From an uncultured Oscillochloris sp. (lineage in GTDB: Bacteria > Chloroflexota > Chloroflexia > Chloroflexales > Chloroflexaceae), in the NCBI GenBank assembly GCA_903920315.1, contig CAIXLU010000220.1, forward strand, positions 1 to 50,039: a DNA stretch of 50,039 nucleotides, in the 5' to 3' direction. Both the position numbers and the translations under genes were made by a program. Shown piece after piece: positions 42,281 to 50,039 of this stretch (position 1 is the first letter of the stretch; each line of letters begins with the position of its first letter). The notes under the pieces were generated by a model, which ran no database searches, had not been told where the DNA came from, and saw only the letters and a list, made by a program, of their open reading frames with translations.

Positions 42281-42912
42281 CTAAAGCATGGCGGCGTACG
42301 GCGGGTTTAATCGGTCAATTGCGGGGTCAATCGTCAGCAGGGTGCGGTGTGTCCCGCCCACCTGCCCCCGTCCATCCCGAACCTGTATCCACTGCCCATC
42401 GGTGGAGCGGCCAAGCAGAGCGACCGTCTCGCTCGCGTGGAGTTGGTCGAGGACGGCGGCCTGAAGCGCGGGGGCGGCCCGCACATTGCCTCCATTGAAG
42501 ACGGCGGCGACCGGCTCCGCGCTCGGCGGGGTCAGCGTCGGCGGGGCCAGCACGAGCGTGGTTCCCATCAGCGTAGGGACGGGCTGGCTGGCCCGTGCGC
42601 CCACTGCCGATGTCGCCTGCGACGAGGAGTCGCCAGTCGCAAACGCCCAGGTCACGAGGATGCAGTTGAGCAGGATGCCCGCGTAGACGATGGCCCCCGT
42701 GTGGCGACGGGCGGCTCGCACCCGCAGCGGGTCGGCGCGGAGCGCGGTGGCCCGTGCGATCTGCGCCGCCAGGATGTCGCTGTCCCAATCTTCCAGGGGC
42801 CGGGAAGCGCCTCTGCCCATTGGTACAGGGCGAGGATGCCGCCGAGGGCGACGATGATGACGATCCCAATGCCGCCTTCTTCTACGAAACCCTTTGTTCT
42901 ACGTCGTGCCAT
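42281..42912 (-). pseudogene. Membrane protein with SH3b domain, apparent frameshift
   Basis: Two overlapping frames appear to be one gene. Frame A starts at ATG 42912: MARRRTKGFVEEGGIGIVII, then a hydrophobic helix and YQWAEALPGPWKI. Frame B (to 42281) gives LEDWDSDILAAQIARATALR, a second hydrophobic helix (TGAIVYAGILLNCILVTWAF), a Pro/Thr linker and a bacterial SH3 domain (NVRAAPALQAAVLDQLHASE, LLGRSTDGQWIQVRDGRGQ). The overlap around 42780-42830 suggests a single-base indel. If instead two genes exist, frame B starts at 42820. An inverted repeat (42261-42270 with 42299-42308) spans the stop codon and may end transcription. Confidence 0.5.
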
Positions 42913-42942
42913 GCCGGAGTTCCTTGTTGTCGTCGAACTCCA

Positions 42943-43269
42943 TCATACCAGCACCACTTCGCTCAGAATGCGGGTAGCGATACGGGGGCGCAGCGCCGTC
43001 TTCACCGCCAGATCGACCGTGATCGGGAGCAAGGCGCTAAGATCGTCTTTCAGCGCCACCAGCGTGAAGAGGCTCGGCGTCTCGCTGAACGCCACCAGCA
43101 CATCCAGGTCGCTCTCTGGGCGCTGCTCGTTGCGGACATACGAGCCAAAGACGCCCAACTCGGTGATGTGGTAGCGGGCGGCCAGATCGGCACGGTGCGT
43201 GCGTAAGCGATCACTATAGGTGTTCACCGGCCACGCTTGCGGCGGTGTGGTTCGCGTCACGGTGGTCAT
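42943..43269 (-). CDS. MntA-like nucleotidyltransferase
   Basis: A 108-residue minimal nucleotidyltransferase: ELGVFGSYVRNEQRPESDLD with GSxxR and the Asp pair DLDVLV, and a third Asp in ITVDLAVK. In HEPN-MNT systems such proteins are antitoxins that AMPylate the HEPN toxin. No HEPN gene is adjacent on either side, so it is an orphan. Confidence 0.85.
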   Translation of the reverse strand: MTTVTRTTPPQAWPVNTYSDRLRTHRADLAARYHITELGVFGSYVRNEQRPESDLDVLVAFSETPSLFTLVALKDDLSALLPITVDLAVKTALRPRIATRILSEVVLV

Positions 43270-43427
43270 TCATCCCTCCTGTACTTTTGTCGCAATGGCC
43301 TCGTCGGGTTATGCAGAGCGGGAGCGCAGGAACGTGCAGCCAGCGGGCGTGAGTCCTACGTGACAGTCGCCATTAAGTGATTTCATCGCACGCACCGCTA
43401 TACTCACAACGGGAATGATTCGCCGCG

Positions 43428-43832
43428 ATGAACGAAAGCGCACACGACATGACCGAGCGTATCCCTTGTACCACACTACAGGCGTGGCTGACCTCCGCTG
43501 ATCTCGCGCAGAATCCCCCCCCGCCACTGCTCGTGGATCACGTCTCGGGCTGCGCCCGCTGCCGTAGCGTCCTGCTGCTGATCGTCGTTGACCTGCGGGA
43601 TGCGCCGCTGACGATGGTAGAAACGACGTGTGACCACTGCATGGACGATCTTGCCGCCTCCCTCGACATGGAGCGCGATGCGGGGATCGCGCAGGCGATC
43701 CGCGCCTACCCGCACGTCTGGTGGCATCTCTGGATCTGCGAGGAGTGCGCTATGACCTGCCAGATCGTCCGGGATACCCGTGACACCCCGGTGCTTCGGT
43801 ATGGCCTGACCCCGGCAGCGTGGGAATCGTGA
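43428..43832 (+). CDS. Cysteine-rich small protein, possible zinc-binding regulator
   Basis: A 134-residue protein with paired cysteines and histidines: HVSGCARC, TTCDHCMDDL, WICEECAMTC. This resembles anti-sigma-factor-type zinc-binding or duplicated zinc-ribbon regions. No transmembrane segment is clear. The C-terminal 14 residues (VLRYGLTPAAWES after DTP) duplicate the tail of the DUF2442-like gene 4 kb upstream, so the gene end appears to be chimeric. Function unknown. Confidence 0.6.
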   Translation: MNESAHDMTERIPCTTLQAWLTSADLAQNPPPPLLVDHVSGCARCRSVLLLIVVDLRDAPLTMVETTCDHCMDDLAASLDMERDAGIAQAIRAYPHVWWHLWICEECAMTCQIVRDTRDTPVLRYGLTPAAWES

Positions 43833-44081
43833 TCATGACGTAATCCTCTCCATACATGCCCATTTGCGGATCGCTATGCTATACTTCACGTTACGAGATA
43901 ACAAAACCCACCCGTATGCCGCCAAGCTGTGAGTGGGTTCTGTCGCATCATATTCGTTTCTGCTGTGCCTGGCCATTGTAGCGCCCCCGTGCGTCCCTCG
44001 CAAGGTGCGTTGTAGACCGGCACCGTGACATGTGCCGACGCTGCTGCGTCCTGCACCCCTGTATAGCCGGAAAGTATCTCT

Positions 44082-45818
44082 GTGACAACCCCCACCGCCA
44101 ACGCTGGCCTGATCTGGGCTATTGCCGAACTGCTCCGTGGCGACTATAAGCAGTCCGACTACGGCAAGATCATTCTACCTTTTACGCTGCTGCGCCGTCT
44201 CGATGGGGTACTCGCGCCGACTAAGGGTGCCGTGCGGGTCGAACTGGCCACGCGCAAGGATAGCGGCCTCGATGTGGGACTCTTCTTGTCCAGGGCGGCG
44301 GGCCACAGCTTTTTCAACGCCTCAAAGTTCGATTTCCCGACGCTCCTGGGCGACGCGAATGGCATTCGGGCCAACCTGCTCGATTATGTGGCCGGTTTCA
44401 GCCCGAACGTGCGCGACATCTTCGAGCGCTACGAGTTCGAGAAGTTGCTCGCCAAGCTTGATAGCGCCAACCTGCTCTACCAGATCGTCAGCCGCTTCGC
44501 GAGTATTGACCTCAGCCCGGCGACGGTCTCTAACGAGAGCATGGGCATGATGTTCGAGGAGCTGATTCGCCGCTTCGCCGAGCTGTCGAACGAGACCGCC
44601 GGGGAACACTTCACGCCGCGTGAGGTGATCCGGCTGATGGTGAACCTGCTCTTTATCGCCGATGACGATGCGCTGAGCAAGCCCGGTGTGGTGCGCAGCA
44701 TCTATGACCCGGCGGCAGGGACGGGCGGCATGCTCGCGGTGGCGGAAGAGCATCTGCGGGCGATGAATCCCCAGGCCCGGTTGAGCATCTTCGGCCAGGA
44801 ACTGAACGAGGAGAGCTACGCGATCTGCAAGGCCGATATGCTGATCAAGGGCTACGAGGTCGAGCGGATTATTTGCGGGAATACGCTCGCGCACGATGGC
44901 CACACTGGGCAGCGCTTCGACTATATGCTCTCCAATCCACCCTTCGGCGTGGAGTGGAAGAAGGTTGAGACGGCGGTGCGTGCCGAACACGTCACGCAGG
45001 GCCACAACGGGCGATTCGGGCCGGGCCTGCCGCGTGTCTCGGACGGAAGCCTGCTCTTTCTGATGCACCTGCTGAGCAAGATGCGCCCGGCCAAGGATGG
45101 CGGCAGCCGGGTGGCGATTGTCCTCAACGGCTCGCCGCTCTTCACCGGCGGCGCGGGCAGCGGCGAGAGTGAGATCCGCCGCTGGGTGATCGAGAATGAC
45201 TGGTTGGAGGCGATTGTCGCTCTGCCCACGGACATGTTCTACAACACGGGTATCGCCACCTACATCTGGGTGTTGAGCAACCACAAGACACCCGAGCGCA
45301 CGGGCACGATTCAGATGATCAACGCGGCGACCTTCTTTCAGAAGATGCGCAAGAGCCTGGGCAGCAAGCGCAAGGAGCTGGGCGAGGCCGACATCGAGCG
45401 GATCGTGCAGCTCTACGGGGCTTTTGAGAACGGCGAATATAGCAAAATCTTCGCCAACGACGACTTTGGCTACCGCACGATCACGGTTGAGCGCCCGCTG
45501 TATGACGCCAAAGGCAAGCCGGAGCGCGACCGCAAGGGCCAGCCCAAGCCCGACGCCAGCCTGCGCGATACGGAGAACGTGCCGCTGCGCGAGGACGTAT
45601 CGGCCTACGTGGCCCGCGAGGTGCTGCCGCACGTACCCGACGCCTGGGTGGATGAGGAGAAGACCAAGGTGGGCTACGAGATTCCCTTCACCCGCCACTT
45701 CTACACCTATACCCCGCCCCGCCCGCTCGATGCCATTGACGCCGACCTCCAGCGTCTCGGCGCGGAGATTACCGAGTTGCTCAATGCAATGGTGAAGCCG
45801 GGCGAAGTGGTGCCATAG
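44082..45818 (+). CDS. hsdM: Type I restriction-modification DNA methyltransferase (HsdM)
   Basis: A 578-residue N6-adenine methyltransferase starting at GTG 44082. The N-terminal HsdM_N helical domain ([20 protein letters not shown] and LLRRLDGVL) precedes the catalytic domain with S-adenosylmethionine motif DPAAGTGG (residues 209-216) and NPPF (residues 285-288). The C-terminal region runs to about 560. With HsdS (47964-49292) it makes the modification complex. No HsdR is present in the window; it may lie beyond the right edge or be lost. The 248-base upstream region holds an inverted repeat (AACCCAC with GTGGGTT near 43905-43940). Confidence 0.95.
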   Translation: MTTPTANAGLIWAIAELLRGDYKQSDYGKIILPFTLLRRLDGVLAPTKGAVRVELATRKDSGLDVGLFLSRAAGHSFFNASKFDFPTLLGDANGIRANLLDYVAGFSPNVRDIFERYEFEKLLAKLDSANLLYQIVSRFASIDLSPATVSNESMGMMFEELIRRFAELSNETAGEHFTPREVIRLMVNLLFIADDDALSKPGVVRSIYDPAAGTGGMLAVAEEHLRAMNPQARLSIFGQELNEESYAICKADMLIKGYEVERIICGNTLAHDGHTGQRFDYMLSNPPFGVEWKKVETAVRAEHVTQGHNGRFGPGLPRVSDGSLLFLMHLLSKMRPAKDGGSRVAIVLNGSPLFTGGAGSGESEIRRWVIENDWLEAIVALPTDMFYNTGIATYIWVLSNHKTPERTGTIQMINAATFFQKMRKSLGSKRKELGEADIERIVQLYGAFENGEYSKIFANDDFGYRTITVERPLYDAKGKPERDRKGQPKPDASLRDTENVPLREDVSAYVAREVLPHVPDAWVDEEKTKVGYEIPFTRHFYTYTPPRPLDAIDADLQRLGAEITELLNAMVKPGEVVP

Positions 45819-45855
45819 CCCGGCCTCGGTCGTGGCCCAACAAAGGAATGGCCCT

Positions 45856-47310
45856 ATGCTGACGCGCTTGGAAGTGGACGGGTTCAAAAATCTGATGGGC
45901 GTGCGCGTGGATTTCGGGCCGCTGACCTGTATTGCGGGGCCGAACAGCGTTGGCAAATCGAATCTCTTTGATGCGATTCGCTTACTTGCGTTGCTTGCTG
46001 ACCATACGCTCGTTGAGTCCGCGCTGCGTGTGCGCGACGGCGATCTTGAAACCAGTGATCTGCGCGATCTGTTTTATCGGACGACCCCACACGGGGAACC
46101 CGCCGAAACCGAGCTACGCTTTCGGATTGCCGCCGAGATGATCGTTGACCCGCAGGTACGCGATGATGTCGGTCGTGCTGCCGAGGTGACTTCGACCTTT
46201 CTGCGCTACGAGGTGCAGATCGGGTATGCGCCGCCTGATCAACGCGGCACACTCGGTCGCCTCATCCTGCTGTCGGAGACGCTCGATTACATCACGGAGG
46301 GCGATGCACCTGGGCGGCTCCGGTTCCCGCATAGCGCGAAGTTCTTCCGGGCAGCGGTCATCAAGAATAAGCGCAAAACCCCGTCGGGCTTTATTTCGAC
46401 CCGCCAGGCTGCTGACGGCCAGACCGAGATTATGGTGCATCAAGACGGCGGTTCGCGTGGCCCCGGCCAGATTGCCCCCGCCGCAAGCGCACCAAAAACG
46501 ATTGTTGGCACCTCCAACACCTCCGCGACCCCGACGATCCTTGCGGCCCGCCGTGAGATGCAGAACTGGCGCTTTCTGGCCCTGGAGCCGTCGGCTATGC
46601 GGCGCGCTGACCGCTTTCAGACGCCGCCAGGGATTACTGGCGCAGGAGGACATCTGCCTGCGACTCTCTATCGTCTGGCGACCGGCGTGCAGCGTGTCGG
46701 GGGTGATGCGGCGGATGTCTATGCCCGCGTCGCGAATCGTCTGACCCGCCTCGTTCCGATCAGTTCGCTTGCGGTTGAGGTGGATGATGTGCGCCAGATG
46801 TTGACGATTGTGGCACAAGAGCGGAGCGGTGTACGTCTTCCTGCTGCGGCGCTATCTGATGGTACGCTGCGATTCCTGGCGCTGGCCGTGCTGGTGGCTG
46901 ACACGGAAACACGCGGGCTGATCTGCATCGAGGAGCCAGAGAACGGCATCCATCCGGCGCGGATGGGCGAGATGACGGAACTGCTCCAGGCGTTGGCAGT
47001 CGATCAGACGACGGCACCCGATGCGGAAAACCCGCTCCGCCAGGTCATTGGTGCGACCCATTCCCCGGTCTTTGTGCAGCTCCAACGACCTGATGACCTG
47101 CTCTTTGCCCAGGAGGTTCGTATCCGGGATCAGTCCGGCGCGGTGCGCCGCACCGTCCGGTTTCGCCCGCTTGAGGGTACATGGCGTGTCCATCAGGCCG
47201 AATCGGCGGTGAGTCTGAGCGCGATCATTGACTATCTGGCCGCGCCGGAAAATGCGCAACTCCACCTGCCTGCCCTGGATCTCGCCGCCTTGACCGAAAG
47301 GCAGGCGTAG
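45856..47310 (+). CDS. AAA ATPase of the OLD/SMC-like kind
   Basis: A 484-residue ATPase. ATG 45856 follows AAAGGA. Walker A is GPNSVGKS (28-35). The signature-like LSDGTLRFLALAVLVA and Walker B LICIEEPENGIHP follow near residue 350, then a switch-His region GATHSPVFVQ. This is the AAA_15/AAA_21 group that pairs with TOPRIM nucleases. It ends exactly before the next gene (stop and ATG adjacent), so the pair is coupled. It sits inside the hsdM-hsdS operon and is likely a defence ATPase. Confidence 0.85.
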   Translation: MLTRLEVDGFKNLMGVRVDFGPLTCIAGPNSVGKSNLFDAIRLLALLADHTLVESALRVRDGDLETSDLRDLFYRTTPHGEPAETELRFRIAAEMIVDPQVRDDVGRAAEVTSTFLRYEVQIGYAPPDQRGTLGRLILLSETLDYITEGDAPGRLRFPHSAKFFRAAVIKNKRKTPSGFISTRQAADGQTEIMVHQDGGSRGPGQIAPAASAPKTIVGTSNTSATPTILAARREMQNWRFLALEPSAMRRADRFQTPPGITGAGGHLPATLYRLATGVQRVGGDAADVYARVANRLTRLVPISSLAVEVDDVRQMLTIVAQERSGVRLPAAALSDGTLRFLALAVLVADTETRGLICIEEPENGIHPARMGEMTELLQALAVDQTTAPDAENPLRQVIGATHSPVFVQLQRPDDLLFAQEVRIRDQSGAVRRTVRFRPLEGTWRVHQAESAVSLSAIIDYLAAPENAQLHLPALDLAALTERQA

Positions 47311-47967
47311 ATGCAGGTGCAGTTTCTGCTGATCGGTGAGGGCACAACCGAAACGGGTTTGCTGGAACACTTGACAAACCTGTGCATTGCGGCAGGCGCG
47401 ACGGAGGCGAGCGGAACGGTGCCCGCCTTTGAACGTTATGCGGTTCCCGTTGGCCACGACCTCGGGGCACGGCTACGAGCAGCGCGACACCTGTTGCCAG
47501 AGGCGAATCTCTATTTTGTGCATCGGGATGCCGACCAGGACGATCCGGCACCACGCTATGCTGAGATTGTCCAGGCGGTGGCCACGCACGCGCTGACGCC
47601 GCGCTGGGTGGCGCTGGTGCCGATCCACGAGACGGAGGCATGGTTGCTGACTGATGAGGCAACGATTCGGCGGGTGGCGGGGAGACCCAATGGCCACGCC
47701 CCGCTCAACCTGCCGCCGCTGAACCGAATTGAGCAAACCCGTCGCCCCAAGGAACGCTTGGAGGCGGCGCTGCTGGCGGCGGCCCAGCCGCTCAGTGGCA
47801 AACGCCAAGTGCAGTTTAAGCAGGATTTCGGGCATCAGCGCAGGCAGTTGTTGGAAGCGTTGCCGGTTGGTAGCCCACTCGATCAGCTTGCGGCCTGGTG
47901 CCGCCTGCGCGATGATACCGCCGCCGCGATTGCCGCCCTATCCGCAGATCAGGAGGCCCAGCGATGA
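47311..47967 (+). CDS. DUF4276 TOPRIM-like protein
   Basis: A 218-residue protein with the TOPRIM pattern: EGTTE (residues 10-14, metal Glu) and a DxD-type stretch HRDADQDD (about 71-78), then HETEAWLLTDE, typical of DUF4276. Such proteins are partners of the ATPase upstream, comparable in plan with the AriA-AriB pair of PARIS or with split OLD nucleases. It overlaps hsdS by 4 bases. Nuclease activity is inferred. Confidence 0.8.
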   Translation: MQVQFLLIGEGTTETGLLEHLTNLCIAAGATEASGTVPAFERYAVPVGHDLGARLRAARHLLPEANLYFVHRDADQDDPAPRYAEIVQAVATHALTPRWVALVPIHETEAWLLTDEATIRRVAGRPNGHAPLNLPPLNRIEQTRRPKERLEAALLAAAQPLSGKRQVQFKQDFGHQRRQLLEALPVGSPLDQLAAWCRLRDDTAAAIAALSADQEAQR

Positions 47968-49292
47968 CCTTCCTACGTTACCCGGCATACAAGGACTCGG
48001 GCGTTGCGTGGCTGGGGGAGATTCCGGCGCATTGGAGTGTATCGCGCATAAAAAACGCGATTGCAGATGCTCGAAATGGCGTGTGGGGTGATGAGCCTTC
48101 AGAGGAAAATTCGATTCTCTGTGTTCGGGTTGCTGACTTTAATCGGCAGAATTTCACTGTAAGTCTCGACAATCGCACCTATCGAGGTGTAGCAGAAAAA
48201 GATCGAGAAGGTCGCTTGCTTCAGCGCAACGACTTGCTCCTCGAAAAGTCGGGAGGTGGCGAAAATCAACCAGTAGGTTTCGTCGTCATTTATGAGTATG
48301 ACGAGCCAGCCGTGTCTTCTAACTTTGTCGCACGGCTTGCGCTCAAGGCTTCCTCACATCCACGATACTTCCTCTACTGCTTTGCCAAACTCTACAGCGA
48401 ACGAGTCAATATCCGCTCTATCAAGCAGAATACTGGCATCCAAAACCTTGATGCCGGACAGTATTTCGATGAACCGATAACTTTCCCCCCCCTCCCCGAA
48501 CAACACACCATCGCCGCATTCCTCGACACCGAGACCGCACGGATTGACACATTGGTCGCCAAGCAGGTGTCGCTGATCACCACGCTCCAGGAGAAGCGCC
48601 GGGCGCTAATCAGCCATGTGGTGACGAAGGGACTTGACCCCGCCGCGCCGATGAAGGACAGCGGCGTGCCGTGGCTGGGGGAGGTACCGAAGCATTGGGA
48701 GGTGACACACCTTAAACGCATCGCACGTATCCGATATGGCCTTGGTCAACCACCTCGTGAACATGATCAAGGTGTACCGCTGATTCGTGCAACTAACATT
48801 GATGCCGGAAAAATTACCGAGTGTGATCTCGTATTAGTTGATCCAACCGATGTCCCAGAAAGCAAGGACGCCTTTTTGACGGCAGGCGAGATTATTGTTG
48901 TACGAAGCGGAGCCTATACGGGAGACTCTTCCATTATCCCTTCAGCATACGAAGGTGCCGTGGCTGGCTACGATATGGTTGTGACCGTTGTTCGTGCAAT
49001 TCCACAATTTGTGGCTTGGTCATTTCTTGGAACATCCGTTGCGTACCAGTTTGATATAGCAAAACTTCGGGCTGCCCAACCGCATCTCAATGCGGAGGAA
49101 TTAGGAGAAACATGGGTAGTTTTACCAACCACTACAGAGCAACATGCTATTGTCACCCATATCGAGAAAGAAACATCCCACATCGACACCCTGATCGCCA
49201 AGGCGCAGGAGATGATCGCCGTGCTGCGCGAGCATCGCACGGCGCTGGTGGCGGCGGCGGTCACAGGACAGATTGACGTGCGGGGGGTATAG
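47964..49292 (+). CDS. hsdS: Type I restriction specificity subunit (HsdS)
   Basis: A 442-residue specificity subunit with two target recognition domains. Each half begins with a repeated sequence (DSGVAWLGEIPAHWSV and DSGVPWLGEVPKHWEV) and ends in a conserved helix (LPEQHTIAAFLDTETARIDT and TTEQHAIVTHIEKETSHIDT). Bipartite DNA recognition is expected. It starts in an ATGA overlap with the TOPRIM gene. Lower-GC recognition domains (about 48080-48480 and 48700-49100) against GC-rich helices are the usual mark of domain shuffling. Confidence 0.95.
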   Translation: MTFLRYPAYKDSGVAWLGEIPAHWSVSRIKNAIADARNGVWGDEPSEENSILCVRVADFNRQNFTVSLDNRTYRGVAEKDREGRLLQRNDLLLEKSGGGENQPVGFVVIYEYDEPAVSSNFVARLALKASSHPRYFLYCFAKLYSERVNIRSIKQNTGIQNLDAGQYFDEPITFPPLPEQHTIAAFLDTETARIDTLVAKQVSLITTLQEKRRALISHVVTKGLDPAAPMKDSGVPWLGEVPKHWEVTHLKRIARIRYGLGQPPREHDQGVPLIRATNIDAGKITECDLVLVDPTDVPESKDAFLTAGEIIVVRSGAYTGDSSIIPSAYEGAVAGYDMVVTVVRAIPQFVAWSFLGTSVAYQFDIAKLRAAQPHLNAEELGETWVVLPTTTEQHAIVTHIEKETSHIDTLIAKAQEMIAVLREHRTALVAAAVTGQIDVRGV

Positions 49293-49332
49293 AATAGGGG
49301 ATAGGCCGTAACGTGTGCCAAAGGAGGTAACG

Positions 49333-49620
49333 ATGAGCATCACGAGCGAACCGACGCTTGACCAGACCCTGGCCCTGGCCCGTCGGCTTTCCCCGCAAGA
49401 CCGCGCCACGCTGATTGGTCGGCTGGCCCAAGAGCTAGTCGCGCCCGCCGCGCCGCCGCAGACGGCCACGGGTGACGCCTGGGCGCGATGGGCCGCACTG
49501 CGCGAGGAGATCGGGCGCATGTACCCCAACGCCCACCTGGGCGAGCAGTTGGAGCGCGACCGGCGCGAGCGTGATGAGGCGCTGTGCGGCATCCGAGAGG
49601 CAGACAATGTACACCCTTGA
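49333..49620 (+). CDS. Small antitoxin-like protein upstream of a vapC fragment
   Basis: A 95-residue protein with a strong AAGGAGGT before the ATG. The central LDQTLALARRLSPQDRATLI and acidic/basic C-terminal part (LEQLERDRRERDEAL-like) fit the antitoxins that precede PIN-domain toxins in many Chloroflexota and cyanobacteria. Its stop overlaps the PIN gene start (ATG at 49607), the usual coupling in VapBC-like pairs. Confidence 0.65.
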   Translation: MSITSEPTLDQTLALARRLSPQDRATLIGRLAQELVAPAAPPQTATGDAWARWAALREEIGRMYPNAHLGEQLERDRRERDEALCGIREADNVHP

Positions 49621-49676
49621 CGCCAGCATCTTCGTGCGCAGCCTCAACCCGCGTGCGGGGGTACGCGGCGGGGATG
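49607..49676 (+). pseudogene. VapC-like PIN toxin gene, cut by an IS200/IS605 element
   Basis: Starts MYTLDASIFVRSLNPR, the standard first strand of PIN toxins with the first catalytic Asp (LDAS). After about 20 residues the frame runs into the conserved right end of an IS605-type element. The rest of the toxin is not in the window. Confidence 0.7.
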
Positions 49677-49683
49677 TGAAATA

Positions 49684-49704
49684 CCCACGGCTAAAGCTCG
49701 TGGG
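49684..49704 (-). ncRNA. Right-end hairpin of the second TnpB element
   Basis: On the minus strand CCCACG-AGCTTTAGC-CGTGGG, a 6-bp stem with the same 9-base loop as the hairpin at 41981-42001. One stem pair differs with compensation. Confidence 0.65.
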
Positions 49705-49713
49705 CTTCCTGCT

Positions 49714-50039
49714 TCATCGACCCGTGCCAACCGTTCCGATGGGGCTTACCGAGTCTCCACAGGCGTTTTGTGTCTCGGCGTCTCCCGCCGCGACCCTCAG
49801 CTTAAACAGGCGCAAGCCCTCATGGTCGATATTCCGTGCGGCGTTCAGATCGCGGTCGTGATGGACACCACATGGACATGTCCAGACCCGATCCGCCAAG
49901 GTCAGGTCCGCATTGACCAACCCGCACGCGCCACAGGTTTTGGACGAGGGAAAGAAGCGCCCGATCGCAACCACATGGGTATCGTTCCGGTCGGCCTTAT
50001 ACTCCAGCATCGACCGGAACATACCCCATCCCGCGTCAA
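49714..50039 (-). CDS. tnpB: TnpB (IS605 OrfB), C-terminal part, runs off the window
   Basis: The frame is open to the window edge: [18 protein letters not shown], then zinc finger TCGACG and WTCPCG, then the last RuvC Asp in [14 protein letters not shown]-terminal tail of about 45 residues follows. It is distinct in sequence from the TnpB at 40885 (different zinc-finger context and tail), so the two are not recent copies. Confidence 0.9.
   Translation of the reverse strand, partial: DAGWGMFRSMLEYKADRNDTHVVAIGRFFPSSKTCGACGLVNADLTLADRVWTCPCGVHHDRDLNAARNIDHEGLRLFKLRVAAGDAETQNACGDSVSPIGTVGTGR

Larger units (their letters stand above)
49677..50039 (-). mobile_element. Second IS200/IS605-type element, right end visible
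   Basis: Contains the C-terminal part of a tnpB on the minus strand and the right-end hairpin. It extends past the window. The left limit is estimated from the hairpin and the end of the PIN frame. Confidence 0.7.

Noticed and set aside
44322-45956. Long minus-strand frame over hsdM
   Set aside because: Antisense shadow of hsdM; composition is Leu/His/Arg-rich and no domain is recognised.
1-50039. CRISPR array
   Set aside because: No series of 25-40-base direct repeats with regular spacers was seen near cas6, upstream of the type III operon or elsewhere; the repeats found are palindromes, tandem coding repeats or element ends.

Overview
The window looks like a chromosomal accessory region of a Chloroflexota bacterium, probably a filamentous Chloroflexales relative. 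This is inferred from gene content: tubulin-like proteins of the Pfam Tubulin_2 type, multi-membrane protein kinases, TerY/PP2C/kinase sets, SH3-tail membrane proteins and many IS200/IS605 elements. Base use is GC-rich from about 21 kb onward and lower at the left edge. No rRNA, tRNA or CRISPR array was found.

Layout. (1) 1-2.6 kb is a mobile-element graveyard: a transposase fragment, a truncated P-loop NTPase, a 305-bp MITE-like element inserted at the edge of a 382-bp element with Tn3-like ends, and a broken formylglycine-generating-enzyme (FGE/SUMF1) gene. (2) 2.9-20.9 kb is a large signalling system. A TerY-P-like set (two VWA proteins, a PP2C phosphatase and a membrane kinase) and an SH3-like membrane protein lie on the left. 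On the right is a plus-strand operon of an FHA membrane protein, a secreted anchored protein, a secreted VWA protein, a Tubulin_2 GTPase-like protein, a degenerate tubulin-like membrane paralogue and a second membrane kinase. (3) 21.15-25.35 kb is a Tn3-family transposon with a TnpI-type tyrosine recombinase, a Tn4430-like IRS site and a transposase gene broken by one TGA codon. (4) 25.4-37.9 kb is a type III-D-like CRISPR effector locus: cas6 on the plus strand, then a tightly overlapping minus-strand operon reading trypco1-like gene, protease-RAMP fusion, TIGR03986-like RAMP, cas10, cas7-like, csx10, small-subunit-like, two cas7-like genes, csx19, CARF gene. (5) 38-43.9 kb holds an IS4/IS701-like element, an integrase stub, nucleotidyltransferase genes, a TnpB element and small orphan genes. 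(6) 44.1-49.3 kb is a type I restriction-modification operon (hsdM, hsdS) with an ATPase-TOPRIM pair between the two genes. (7) The right edge has an antitoxin-like gene followed by a vapC-like gene cut by a second IS200/IS605 element.

The most unusual feature is the head of the type III operon. A 659-residue protein joins an intact trypsin-like serine protease (H40/D72/S157), a helical EAD-like segment, a TPR segment and the C-terminal half of a Cas7/Csm3-like RAMP. It is preceded, one base away, by a Trypco1-like (trypsin-co-occurring) gene carrying an in-frame amber codon. Cas10 keeps its GGDD palm motif but has no HD nuclease, and the CARF protein shows no nuclease domain. The protease is therefore a strong candidate effector, conceptually parallel to the TPR-CHAT peptidase of type III-E (Craspase) but using an unrelated protease fold fused directly to a RAMP subunit. 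That role is inference. The fusion, the triad and the operon structure are read directly from the sequence.
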